Below are positions 10,001 through 15,807 of a stretch of DNA of 37,726 nt, piece by piece (the first letter of the stretch is position 1; each line of letters starts with the position of its first letter). Both the position numbers and the translations under genes were made by a program. The stretch comes from an uncultured Eubacteriales bacterium (GTDB lineage: Bacteria > Bacillota > Clostridia > Christensenellales > Borkfalkiaceae): positions 1-37,726 of the forward strand of contig URMT01000005.1 in NCBI GenBank assembly GCA_900549005.1. Direction: 5' to 3'. Below the pieces are notes generated by a model. The model was not told where the DNA came from. It worked only from the letters and a program-made list of their open reading frames with translations, and made no database searches.

Positions 10001-10238
10001 GTTATATTCTATATCGGTGCAAGGGATAAAGATGTCGTGGCGCGGAATTGGAAGCTGGGGCTCTTGGCGAGAAGATGGTGACAGAGCATTCTTCGACGGA
10101 AATAGTCACTTCAACAGTAACGAATGTAGCGCTGATGGCTTTACTATGCCAAATGGGTACAATATAGATGGCAATAACAAAGTTTGGCTGATTTCTGAAA
10201 GTGTAAGTCAGAACTTGGAATTTATATTGACTATTTAA
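1050..10238 (+). CDS. Giant N-terminally anchored envelope protein with internal repeats and BspA/InlB-like C-terminus
   Basis: 3062 residues. The ATG at 1050 is preceded by AAAGGTAG as ribosome binding site. Residues 10-40 form one hydrophobic segment after a basic start (signal anchor or uncleaved signal peptide); the rest is extracytoplasmic in character, acidic and rich in Ser, Gly, Asp and Ala. A Glu/Gly/Asp-rich linker lies near residues 445-475. From about residue 355 to 1400 the chain is built of diverged units of roughly 245 residues with a core like YGTAYLAITNLLG followed by KCDI and LDFGSVI. A BspA-like leucine-rich stretch lies near 2405-2475 (IAANAFANS, VPESITVVGSRAF). An InlB-type segment with YYFIGWA lies near 2800-2834. 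No LPXTG motif, C-terminal membrane segment or cell-wall-binding repeat is visible, so attachment would be through the N-terminus. Similar giant proteins are usual in gut Clostridia, but their role is unknown. Adhesion or structural roles are inference. Confidence 0.85.
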   Translation: MVRLRKSHTKLKIALCSVCGFFVAIGGVLGIWVLSSALQGEKEVVRPEDTVSVRKELPSGGTYSELKSDGLDTLGYLAYVLDRQEFYHSESSTSSVALIATQTTQSFKDYKDGIMLSSDFTYGFVSAGTQSCFVPGGNENGEGAGVYMRTSNGSVNSSSTGTNTNWNDDVRYYPEEEYLYTYGQYSTEMTVYILNDETVTSWDEVRDNGDGTYSQKFYLDAEKAAYYYQYAMKTRGGLDALPIFKSVTLDITFDDSYRVLEIDAVEDTNITYIFSMDSTSTTTTTYSYDEASFDQPHRDLYDAYYKDYVGKLQSGDNEEEQIDVISLLAGAFANVLNGQGQQFDATLTLGNTPYYGRVYLNVDMGGISSGDILGAIEARIQLSADQSFDSQDLYIELSDGKVSGYYSTGFALTADINSFGDIIDKFETWISTLDFGSSSDGGTDGEGEGEDQPDEGEGDSSSSLNDILEQLLGGLVLEESEGGVSVSLDISDLLGIGLSAKLDFTASEGADGTTEYSFASADIGGITYGGENIALSLGLAPSAAENISHDESETPFNVNEAADSLYQLLSSQTLKLRLSLEGAELADFASAIGIVDPGDSLDNLKLEVEGGVALDGLTVNAAVRLIDTSAEKTLLDADVYYIYNGSSGAYGTAYLAITNLLGVECDAKVYCDIADLADTITKLVASFSGEGDEGSEEGGAAVLAEDGSDLVSVINGVLSLDFGSVIKELTANDTVIGATVNADEILALLGTDVTLGDITLEYSLGDFDAEDYNTEGGWLHGSVPSLGAEVYVYGSTLAIDEINFEEYLDLDVLLGSVIGVLSSETVTVDLTVTGGAVADILAGAGLADLGASLDGLTLNVSGGVSISSLPSALAAQAKVNLTNGDLPYVVAEVFYAYEEGGMGTAYITITNLLGADLSASPVKVKCDISDAVTAIEQLIGAVEEVLPVAENGQSDGEGNDIASIISGVLAIDFGSIINELTINADVLSTTIDADNLIAMFSDVSLGLGEVTLEYNTEGTLTGSALNGEVVLEVSGSDSTLTAPDDSEFLDINEVLNTVTDILENKLVALSLNLDETGLANLLKGVGAEDYVSLADGLGLTVDGTLDIEQLAALVNITLTRGEDTLLAGQIYYDYDEAAEGETSYGTAQLYITNVFGAECDIKVKCDIAELAESIQQIIAMFTQSPSMQNDAPEADNTVVGIISEILELDFPAIIEKLTANASGFETEIDVDALLGELEVTGISLGKVTLKYDTATEKLTGSALGGLTLEAYKGTQEVKPIDGEFLDINEVIEIALAVSEQVQAIINEEQIHFDIDAGATIDGVAVGIEGSAAVDWVGGTLNKLAVTATLSLQNSGEANRSATAFTFLYNNGAADSDPYIRIGIGDEVLNITKGDIATVSAQIGDLKVQIEKLIDAINGGSAQSDGEAEQIVAEIARLSGISAITVDGGDGSIKEPDAVIIINALLDALLGANENGENVLADIFGAIMSGTSVSADDLSLAVKMLFENIGASLSIGLDNGGRLSLGGTVTSGGAEVADLHISAKSGLGGVFEKIDGSLDELKQNSSSEEVSFIKIVYDYLFKAIGNVNIGDYLGSDAYKVSFRLGGDGSKIPELAGVQVTADLYFAGNYQGGNLIRADISNLTVDGFNLSADVVYLNNTLYIDLENIDGTALSGLKVQVQADDIYKAVENIIALIKNDKVINFFGSVAGSFRTSGGEGQEAAGAAVTLSEEQEKTFTDILVALLSLDYSEVVKISSADGATTITADIDAVLEAVGVDVSVGSAQIVAEKDRLTVGLSHENSNYNWIQLVAERSESLNFDTSSLTGYIDIGFVADIVDDAGKFITSNAPADGEISTLFTLNGGTIAADVDISDIDFSSALGDEWWSGIVGAVLKGLDIDPITISNIDLVIGLDSAGELYFSLEGDISAVSVTALGFIPIEFVAANSIGITYSDGLITLKKDSGGSPIYWVMTPEYFIDNLFAEQSDENGTDSPIRWLLGTGSSIWNLIASNLGGLIDIDSGITSPDEITLYPVSNGGRDGGNEEATALSQFLAGYAIKLGEENAYTYGGYSAALERLGLKDSNNYYAFALNASGLTGGMLDALDVALLRDETYGFGGLKAYASVMSGAVVVNFNIGYSGYKAPTDSSVPANYYENAVGSLSDAARQEFDNALTLNNDVNANINGIDTVYAYDVFGGVKIEGGVLSTVNTQREYVDELLTVTVYESVEDMEAGVNAATYKVRYGSVINLHDDWNIMSDDDGNVYVYVAAGDTSGTYPETYTVENDTVFYKTTVSGEEWTTAKVTINGQMFVVKHGTSLNDIVANKFGGYGVVGGWKQVISDTETVDFTATTVTEDVELEVQFARLSVTAENGVVYTLSGGTQGEGVNTVYDHYEVTGYTQAISAYYEENTTLVLENEVDGVPVTAIAANAFANSSNTEATSLKNVVVPESITVVGSRAFLDNKGIRSIIFLAQNVTFNTSDGDRKYYPFYGCSTDNNDNGSLLNIYYNGDYESDNVDTFCIKDNGWGNWYRIGDSGWGQMHDGGTWAYLDISLDADIEGYASDDLRDDIVAYLADNGYSYNEAIYAGTNCMLVNLSGVSADGFKAEAESAAKLLIDTYTASVSGAVNMYSVTVEVSAMSGSLDSGFSGGIYVNIDVTDSGEVWYKTSCSYTLDGETSVVNPMNVEYEEGCSVEFNGVLYVKAGSAITLSSTNSSAYGLVSVDVNGVSNSDAADGVCEIVMPESVANIVANYQTVGTPISIYSEVSFKYDGVIYENSDNGRYSVVLGKEVTELTYEVTAKESGYYFIGWAVMNGETLEFTSDLTVSKDAQFYVIWAQNNSQNLTVSFEKPEANTSSLSDIAVTSEQGSFSAWYADEDFSKEAISELGTNTVVYARLSFTLGFTISGENTKYNVTMSYPNSSSETYWEEDATGLSTNDANKIDWLADGIADSQGTAIVVLEGAYVEVSRGDNANVILINIYNVKDADVPLYSISVQGIKMSWRGIGSWGSWREDGDRAFFDGNSHFNSNECSADGFTMPNGYNIDGNNKVWLISESVSQNLEFILTI
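2997..5180 (+). repeat. Diverged in-frame repeats of ~245 residues in the giant protein
   Basis: The anchor motif YGTAYLAITN / MGTAYITITN / YGTAQLYITN occurs at 2997, 3753 and 4479, spaced 252 and 242 codons apart. Each is followed by a similar series: KVxCDI, a charged variable linker, LxLDFxxII, T(V/L)xY, and LDINEV before the next unit. Weaker copies begin near 2112 (YGRVYLNVDM) and 5181 (YIRIGIGDEV). The DNA repeats are well diverged, so these are old protein repeats rather than recent duplications. Confidence 0.7.
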
Positions 10239-10255
10239 ATACCCTCAACACTCAA

Positions 10256-10303
10256 ATATGCGCCGCGCGGCGGATAAATTCGCCGCGCGGCGCATATTCT
10301 TTT
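10256..10303 (+). terminator. Perfect 17-bp GC-rich hairpin after the giant gene, probable intrinsic terminator
   Basis: Arms at 10256-10272 and 10281-10297 are perfectly complementary (ATATGCGCCGCGCGGCG and its complement) around an 8-base loop, followed by a short T-rich run. It ends nine bases before the start of yqfC. An in-frame ATG at 10258 lies in the hairpin arm and is not a plausible start. Confidence 0.7.
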
Positions 10304-10305
10304 AT

Positions 10306-10551
10306 ATGGACCTGATTGAAAAAATTATTTCCGAACTCGGCGCAGACGAGGCGCACGCCATCACTATCTGCCCGGGCCGCCTTGCTTACCTTCGCGGCGT
10401 AAAGGCGGTGGAAGAACTCACACCCGAAAAAATTATCCTCGTAAGCGGCAAAAACACCGTAGTTTGCGAGGGCGAAAATCTGCTTGCCCGCGAGTACTTT
10501 CAGGGCGATATGGTAATAAAAGGCAATGTAAAAAAGGTGAGCGTTGAATAA
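10306..10551 (+). CDS. yqfC: Sporulation protein YqfC (YabP/YqfC family)
   Basis: 81 residues from the ATG at 10306, close to the family's usual length. The body LRGVKAVEELTPEKIILVSG, followed by VVCEGENL and a final DMVIKGNVKKVSVE, fits the YabP/YqfC beta-rich family (a localisation domain acting in the mother cell during sporulation). It is followed by yqfD with an 8-base overlap, as in Bacillus. No Shine-Dalgarno precedes the ATG, because the 9 bases upstream abut the hairpin at 10256-10297. The message may start very near the ATG, or the gene may depend on upstream read-through. CATATTCT at 10293-10300 is only loosely like a sigma-E -10. Confidence 0.8.
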   Translation: MDLIEKIISELGADEAHAITICPGRLAYLRGVKAVEELTPEKIILVSGKNTVVCEGENLLAREYFQGDMVIKGNVKKVSVE

Positions 10552-11440
10552 CAGAACCCGCTTAAAAATTGTATGCTCTCCGCGCCAGGCGCTGTCCAGG
10601 CTGTCGCGCGAAAATATTCCCGTTTACAATTGCAAAAAACAGGGCGCGTGGTTTGCTTTTTCCGTACCCGATAATTTCGTACAAAAAGTTTTTGCAATTT
10701 TTGCACGCCCGTGCTATAATATCACCATAGAGCGTAAAAGCGCTTTAACGCGGCTAAAAAACTTTGCCGTGCGCAGGGCGTTTCTCATCGCGGGCTGCGC
10801 GGCATTCATAGCGGCAAGCTGCCTTTCAAATGCCTTCGTTTTAAAAATTACCGTAACGGGCAGCGGAGCTTACCTTGCCGACTATGTAAAGGGCGTCGCC
10901 TATTCATTGGGCGTGCGCGAAAACTCGATATACCGCGGCGGGGAAGAACCCGCCCTCATATCCCGCGTTCTGGCCCTTCCTTCCGTCACTTTCTGCTCCG
11001 TGCAAAAGCGCGGCAGTATACTTTACATCGACGTGGAAACGGAGGAAGAGAGCGGTTCTCCCGCAGGGTATGTTCCGCTTAAAAGCGACGGCGACGGGAC
11101 TGTTGAGAGCATAGTCGCAATCTGCGGCACGGTTCAGGTTTCCGCGGGCGACTCTGTTTCGGCGGGTGATACGCTCATTGCGGCATATACCGAGGTGAGC
11201 GGGCAGAACGTGCCCTGCATTGCGGTGGGCTATGCGGTAATTCTGCGCTCGGCCGCCGTCAGCTATACTGCCGCCGAAGAGAGCGAGCAGAGCCTTGAAA
11301 GCGCCTATGCCGCCGCACTTTTATACACGGGCGGGGAAGAGATTGTAAGCCGCGACTATACCGTAAAGACCACGGCCGAGGGGGTGATTTACAACGTTGA
11401 GTTCACCTACCGCCACACCGTGAGCATAAATTTTGACTGA
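10544..11440 (+). CDS. yqfD: Sporulation protein YqfD
   Basis: 298 residues from a TTG at 10544, four bases after AAGGTGA and overlapping the yqfC stop. The order is a soluble N-terminal part, one membrane segment at about residues 77-102 (RRAFLIAGCAAFIAAS and following), then an extracytoplasmic C-terminal part ending with YNVEFTYRHTVSINFD. The length is somewhat below that of Bacillus YqfD (near 400 residues). The family is associated with sporulation and co-occurs with YqfC; its biochemical role is not established. The stop overlaps the proposed phoH TTG start. Confidence 0.82.
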   Translation: MNNRTRLKIVCSPRQALSRLSRENIPVYNCKKQGAWFAFSVPDNFVQKVFAIFARPCYNITIERKSALTRLKNFAVRRAFLIAGCAAFIAASCLSNAFVLKITVTGSGAYLADYVKGVAYSLGVRENSIYRGGEEPALISRVLALPSVTFCSVQKRGSILYIDVETEEESGSPAGYVPLKSDGDGTVESIVAICGTVQVSAGDSVSAGDTLIAAYTEVSGQNVPCIAVGYAVILRSAAVSYTAAEESEQSLESAYAAALLYTGGEEIVSRDYTVKTTAEGVIYNVEFTYRHTVSINFD

Positions 11441-12440
11441 GAACAAATTTTTTATGACGGAAATAACCAGGGAAGTGCCCGCAGGGTCTGTGGACAGGCT
11501 CCAAAAAATTCTGGGCAATTTCGATGAAAACGCAAACGTAATAATGCGCGAACTCGGGATAAACCTGCGCGTGGAGGGGCTTAACATAGTCGTTTCGGGC
11601 GCGGAGGACAAGGTTTCGATGGCGGCGGACGTGCTGGAATGTCTTGTAGAGCTTGCCGCCGACGGCGACCCGATAGACGGCGCGCGCATAATGTACTGCA
11701 TAGAGCTTGCCAAAGAGGGCAGGGCGCAGGACATTTTAAAACTTTCTGGCAGCACGGTGGGCGTAACCTACCGCGGCAAGCCCATAAAGTGCAAAACGGT
11801 GGGGCAGAAGAGGTATGCCGACGCCATAAAAAAGGACACCGTCGTGTTCGGCGTAGGCCCCGCGGGTACCGGCAAGACCTACCTTGCGGTGTGCCTTGCG
11901 GTGCAGGCCTATAAGTCCAAACAGGTCGAAAAGATTATCCTCACCCGCCCCGCAGTCGAAGCGGGCGAAAAGCTGGGCTTTCTTCCGGGCGACTTGCAGA
12001 CCAAGGTAGACCCCTACCTGCGGCCGTTGTACGACGCCTTGCAGGAGATGCTCGGGCTGGAAACTTACACAAAACTTATGGAACGCGGCTCTATCGAAAT
12101 AGCGCCGCTTGCATATATGCGCGGCCGCACTCTTTCAAACGCCTTCGTCATTCTGGACGAAGCTCAGAACACCACGCGCGAACAGATGAAGATGTTTTTA
12201 ACGCGAATGGGCGACGGCAGCAAGATGGTGATAACGGGCGACGTCACGCAGATTGACCTGCCCGAAGGCAAAAAGAGCGGCCTCGTGCACGCCGTGCACG
12301 TTCTTAAAGATATCGAAGGCATAGCCATATGCCGCCTGACCGATAAAGACGTCGTGCGCCATCCCCTGGTGATGAAGATAGTGCGCGCATACGAAATAGA
12401 CAGTAAAAGGAGCGAAAGCGAAAAAGGTGAAAAACAGTAG
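11433..12440 (+). CDS. phoH: PhoH-like ATPase/helicase-type protein
   Basis: 335 residues from TTG 11433, or 328 from ATG 11454 (MTEITREVP). Neither has a strong ribosome binding site; TTG 11433 would overlap the yqfD stop, which fits this tightly packed operon. Walker A is GPAGTGKT at residues 142-149 and Walker B is VILDEAQN. ILTRPAVEAGEKLGFLPGD and ITGDVTQIDLP are hallmark PhoH segments. PhoH proteins are P-loop NTPases linked with RNA metabolism, and their neighbourhood with ybeY (rRNA maturation) is conserved widely. The C-terminal tail is short and charged. Confidence 0.92.
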   Translation: MTENKFFMTEITREVPAGSVDRLQKILGNFDENANVIMRELGINLRVEGLNIVVSGAEDKVSMAADVLECLVELAADGDPIDGARIMYCIELAKEGRAQDILKLSGSTVGVTYRGKPIKCKTVGQKRYADAIKKDTVVFGVGPAGTGKTYLAVCLAVQAYKSKQVEKIILTRPAVEAGEKLGFLPGDLQTKVDPYLRPLYDALQEMLGLETYTKLMERGSIEIAPLAYMRGRTLSNAFVILDEAQNTTREQMKMFLTRMGDGSKMVITGDVTQIDLPEGKKSGLVHAVHVLKDIEGIAICRLTDKDVVRHPLVMKIVRAYEIDSKRSESEKGEKQ

Positions 12441-13869
12441 AAAGGCGTATACTCTGGGCGCTTTCGTGTATATTGCGGGCACCGCGGTGCTGTTTGCCAT
12501 ATTCCTTCTTATGATTGCCGTAAACCTCGGCGACGCAACCGCACAGCACATCCGCGAAAACACCGAACGCATAATTTTAATCTGCGTGTCGTTCTGCATT
12601 GTTTCGGGCATAATGTACTGTTATTTTTACTTTGAAAACAAAAAGTACATTCTGTCTGTCGGCAAGATAGTGGAGGTATTCCTTCTGCTGTCGCTGTCCC
12701 TTCTCATTGCATTTCTGATAGGCAAATTCGTAAATGCGGCGGCCCGTCCCGTGGCATTTCTCGCGCTTATGGCCGTAACACTTCTGGGCAGAAGAGAGGC
12801 GATATTCTTGAACATAATATTCGCCCTTTTTATGTTCATACTCGATAACTTCTCCGACGTGACGGGCCTGAACGCCTCAGAAAGTTACAACTTCCTCATT
12901 CTCACGTTCTGCACGGGTATGATAGGCATCTTCATCACCCCCAGAATAAAGACGAGGATAGGCAGCGTACTGCTCGCGTTCGTGCTGCTCATTCCCATAG
13001 AGCTGATAATAGCTCTTCTGGAAGCCACCGTAACCGAACAGTTTACCGAAACTTTAAACCTGTTTATGTACGGCGCACTGTCGTCCTTCTTCTCGGTGCT
13101 TTTATATATGTTCCTGCTGCCGATATTCGAGGTGATGTTCTCTGAACTCACGATATTCAGGTTGCGCGAACTCGCCTCGGAACAGGCAAAACTCATAAAA
13201 AGGCTCAAAAAGAACGCGCCCGGCACATATCACCATTCAATGACGGTGGCGCAGATTGCCGAAGCGTGCGCCCAGGCGATAGGCGAAGATTCGGAACTTG
13301 CCCGCGCGGCGGCCTATTACCACGACGTAGGCAAGCTCAAAAATCCCGAAATGTTCACCGAAAACCAGACGGATTACAACGTTCACAACGAACTCACTCC
13401 CGAGCTTTCGGTAGATATAATCCGTTCGCACACGCGCGACGGCGCAAACCTCATCCGCAAGGCCCACCTGCCCGAATTTTTTGCAGAAATAGCCATACAG
13501 CACCACGGCACGCTGCCCATCAAGTACTTCTATGCCAAGGCGCTTAAAATGAGCGACGGCGAACTGAATATCGAAAATTATTCATACGCAGGCCCCACGC
13601 CCACCTCAAAAATCGCCGCAATCATAATGATTGCCGACGCTTCCGAGGCGGCCGCCCGTTCGCTCACCAACCGCTCGCCCGAAAAGGTGGAGGAGCTTGT
13701 GCGCAACATAATAGAAGAGAGGCTCGATTTGGAGCAGTTCGACCACTGCAACATAACTATGAGCGAGCTGACGACAATAAAGCTCACCGTAGTTTCGCAG
13801 CTCACGGGCGTTTACCATTCGCGCGTGGCATATCCCAAACTCAAAATCAGCAAAAAGAAATATGAATAG
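12427..13869 (+). CDS. Seven-membrane-segment HD-domain phosphohydrolase, PgpH/YqfF-like, lacking the extracellular domain
   Basis: 480 residues from the GTG at 12427, overlapping the phoH end by 14 bases. About seven membrane segments occupy residues 10-237. A cytoplasmic HD domain follows with YHHSMTVAQIAE (H269, H270), YYHDVGK (H299, D300), ENQ and QHHGT, as in PgpH, which hydrolyses cyclic di-AMP to pApA. Typical PgpH proteins are about 700 residues, because an extracellular 7TMR-HDED domain sits between the first and second membrane segments. Here that domain is absent: only about 15 residues separate them. Catalytic residues look intact. The neighbours phoH and ybeY are as in Bacillus yqfF. 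Confidence 0.88.
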   Translation: MKNSRKAYTLGAFVYIAGTAVLFAIFLLMIAVNLGDATAQHIRENTERIILICVSFCIVSGIMYCYFYFENKKYILSVGKIVEVFLLLSLSLLIAFLIGKFVNAAARPVAFLALMAVTLLGRREAIFLNIIFALFMFILDNFSDVTGLNASESYNFLILTFCTGMIGIFITPRIKTRIGSVLLAFVLLIPIELIIALLEATVTEQFTETLNLFMYGALSSFFSVLLYMFLLPIFEVMFSELTIFRLRELASEQAKLIKRLKKNAPGTYHHSMTVAQIAEACAQAIGEDSELARAAAYYHDVGKLKNPEMFTENQTDYNVHNELTPELSVDIIRSHTRDGANLIRKAHLPEFFAEIAIQHHGTLPIKYFYAKALKMSDGELNIENYSYAGPTPTSKIAAIIMIADASEAAARSLTNRSPEKVEELVRNIIEERLDLEQFDHCNITMSELTTIKLTVVSQLTGVYHSRVAYPKLKISKKKYE

Positions 13870-14332
13870 TTTACACATATATTGCGACCAATCAGATTTT
13901 TCTGCCGTGGAAAACGCGTTTGGGGGCGAGTTCGTTTCCGACGTGCCCCTTGCCGCCGAACTGCTTTTTGTGGATGCGGAAGAGATAAGGTCGCTCAATT
14001 CACAGCACCGCGGCAAAGACTCGGTAACCGACGTGCTATCCTTTCCCACGCTCGAAAATATCTGCGGCAAAGAGCTTAAAAAGGCAGATTTCCCCTACGA
14101 TATCGACGAAGACGGCAATCTGTTCGTCGGTTCGGTGGTAATCTGCCGCGAGCGCGCAAAGGAGCAGGCGGAGGAGTTCGGACACAGCTACGAACGCGAA
14201 CTCAATTACCTTCTCGTGCACGGCCTGTGCCACCTTCTGGGCTACGACCACGAGGAGGAGGCGGATAAGCGGGCAATGCGCGAAAAAGAGGAGCGTGTGC
14301 TCAAAAAAATGGGTATCACCCGCGAGGTCTGA
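13862..14332 (+). CDS. ybeY: Endoribonuclease YbeY (rRNA maturation factor)
   Basis: 156 residues; the ATG at 13862 overlaps the stop of the HD gene by 8 bases. The zinc site HGLCHLLGYDH (H120, H124, H130) near the C-terminus and DSVTDVLSFP near residue 55 are the family signatures. It acts in 16S rRNA 3' maturation and 70S quality control. It is the last of the tightly overlapping genes; era follows after 187 bases, with dgkA and cdd (which lie here in Bacillus) missing. Confidence 0.95.
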   Translation: MNSLHIYCDQSDFSAVENAFGGEFVSDVPLAAELLFVDAEEIRSLNSQHRGKDSVTDVLSFPTLENICGKELKKADFPYDIDEDGNLFVGSVVICRERAKEQAEEFGHSYERELNYLLVHGLCHLLGYDHEEEADKRAMREKEERVLKKMGITREV

Positions 14333-14519
14333 ACGGCATTGGTTGCGGCATATATGCGCACCATTTCGTTAATTTGCGTGCGGTGCGGCCTGAAAAACAG
14401 GGGCATAGATATGCCGCGCTTTAAGCCGTACTTTAATAAAATTTATTTCAAATAATCTGTGAACGCGCCGCAAGGCGCGTCACTTTTACCGCAGAAAAGG
14501 AAGTTCAAGGAGATATATA
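14333..14519 (+). other. Intergenic region ybeY-era with a palindrome and a GCAA-loop hairpin
   Basis: The sequence holds a GGCATA-GA-TATGCC palindrome (14403-14416) and a compact hairpin with arms 14463-14469 and 14474-14480 (ACGCGCC / GGCGCGT) closed by a GCAA tetraloop and followed by CACTTTTA. The hairpin may act as a weak terminator or an mRNA end stabiliser. The ribosome binding site AAGGAGA lies just before the era start. I see no dgkA or cdd remnant. Confidence 0.45.
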
Positions 14520-15413
14520 ATGAGAAGCGGTTTTATCGGCGTAATCGGCAAGGCGAATGCGGGCAAAAGCACTCTTATCAACGTGCTGGTCGGCGAAAAG
14601 ATATCCATCGTTTCGCCCAAGCCGCAGACGACGCGCGACGCCGTTCTGGGCATACTTACAAAGGAAGATTATCAGCTCGTGTTCGTCGATACGCCGGGCA
14701 TTTACAAGAGCAAGACTTACCTTACCGACGTGATGATGAAGACGACCGAAAGCGCGGCAAAGGGCGTGGACGTAATTCTCTTCGTGCACGACGGCCACGC
14801 GGGCATAACCGAGGGCGACATCGCGCTTATGAAGAAATATGCCTCGCTCAAAATACCTATGATAATCGCCTACACCAAGACTGACATAATGCCCAGGGAA
14901 AATATTCCCGCCGATGCAAAAATCTTGTTTGAAGCGGGCATAACGTGCGACGTATACCCCGTTTCGGCGCGCAAGGGCACAAATATGCGCAAGCTGGAAA
15001 GCGCGCTCGCCTCTATGGTTCCCGAGGGCGAAAAGGTTATCGCCGATGACATAGTTTCTGATAAGAGCGAAAAGTTTATGCTCGCCGAAATTATGCGCGA
15101 AAAAATTCTGCTCAAATTCGATAAAGAAGTTCCCCACGGCATAGCAATCGTCATAAATAAATTCGAATTGCAGGAAAACGGCGTTTACGACGTGAATTTA
15201 GACATAATTTGCGAAAAGGCCTCGCACAAGGCCATTTTAATAGGCAAGCAGGGCGCCGCCATAAAGGAGGTATCTTCGTTTGCCCGCAAGGATATGGAAA
15301 AGTTTCTGGGCGCCAAAGTTTTCCTCACCACCTACGTCAAGGTCAAAGAGGACTGGCGCGACAAGCCCGGGCTTGTAAAAGATTACGGCTACGAGGTAAA
15401 AAAAGATATTTAA
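14520..15413 (+). CDS. era: GTPase Era
   Basis: 297 residues, the usual Era length; AAGGAGATATATA precedes the ATG. G1 is GKANAGKST (residues 10-18; GRPNVGKST in most Era proteins), followed by QTTRD for G2, DTPG at 57-60 for G3 and TKTD for G4. The C-terminal KH domain has LIGKQGAAIKEV and ends with VKVKEDWRDKPG. Era binds the 3' end of 16S rRNA and helps 30S assembly, which matches the nearby ybeY. Confidence 0.96.
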   Translation: MRSGFIGVIGKANAGKSTLINVLVGEKISIVSPKPQTTRDAVLGILTKEDYQLVFVDTPGIYKSKTYLTDVMMKTTESAAKGVDVILFVHDGHAGITEGDIALMKKYASLKIPMIIAYTKTDIMPRENIPADAKILFEAGITCDVYPVSARKGTNMRKLESALASMVPEGEKVIADDIVSDKSEKFMLAEIMREKILLKFDKEVPHGIAIVINKFELQENGVYDVNLDIICEKASHKAILIGKQGAAIKEVSSFARKDMEKFLGAKVFLTTYVKVKEDWRDKPGLVKDYGYEVKKDI

Positions 15414-15471
15414 ACGGCTGAAATAAATGTGCGCCGCTTTGCGCAAACTGCTTGTGCAGGGGGTGCATCGT

Positions 15472-15579
15472 ATGAAAAAACACGATAAAGACGCGGCAGA
15501 ACTCGCCTGGAAGATGTTTGAAAAGACGGGCAGCGTAAGCTACTATATGCTCTATAAACAGCTTTCGGGCAAGGGCTGA
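15472..15579 (+). CDS. yqzL: YqzL-like small protein
   Basis: 35 residues: MKKHDKDAAELAWKMFEKTG, then a YYMLYKQL segment. The pattern WxxFxxTGxxxxYxLYK is that of the short YqzL family, and the place between era and recO is the same as in Bacillus. AGGGGGTG precedes the ATG at 15472 by about six bases. An in-frame ATG at 15427 would add 15 residues but has no ribosome binding site. Function unknown. Confidence 0.8.
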   Translation: MKKHDKDAAELAWKMFEKTGSVSYYMLYKQLSGKG

Positions 15580-15807
15580 ATGTCGCAAAAAATATTTCAA
15601 TTGTTTCCGGGCATACGTTGCGGCAGGCGCGGAACAATTTAATTGGGCGGCATATATGCCTCAACCAACGCAAAATTTTGCGTTGCTGGCAAGTAAATTC
15701 AATTTTTCAAACTTATAAAAATAACGGGCGCACCCGCGCGGCAAACAGTGCCGCGCGGGTGCGCTTAAAAGCGGCAAAACGGATACATATTTGACGGATA
15801 ATATACA
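15580..15807 (+). other. Palindrome-rich intergenic region yqzL-recO
   Basis: No gene seen. From left to right it contains an imperfect pair AATTGTTTCC / GGAACAATT (about 15599-15640), the perfect palindrome GGCATATATGCC (15649-15660), a 20-bp perfect palindrome with AACGCAAAA arms (15666-15685), and a 16-bp stem hairpin (15728-15764). The first part resembles the sequence at 25101-25154. Confidence 0.5.
15728..15764 (+). terminator. 16-bp GC-rich hairpin before recO
   Basis: Perfect arms 15728-15743 and 15749-15764 around the loop AACAG, followed by only TTAAAA. It is probably the end of the era-yqzL transcript, but the poor T-tract lowers certainty. Confidence 0.5.

Noticed and set aside
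1050..10238. Sortase-anchored protein
   Set aside because: The C-terminus ends SQNLEFILTI without LPXTG-like motif, hydrophobic helix or basic tail.
10258..10305. Upstream ATG at 10258 as the yqfC start
   Set aside because: It lies in the arm of a 17-bp hairpin and would add MRRAADKFAARRIFFY, encoded by the hairpin itself and unlike the family N-terminus.
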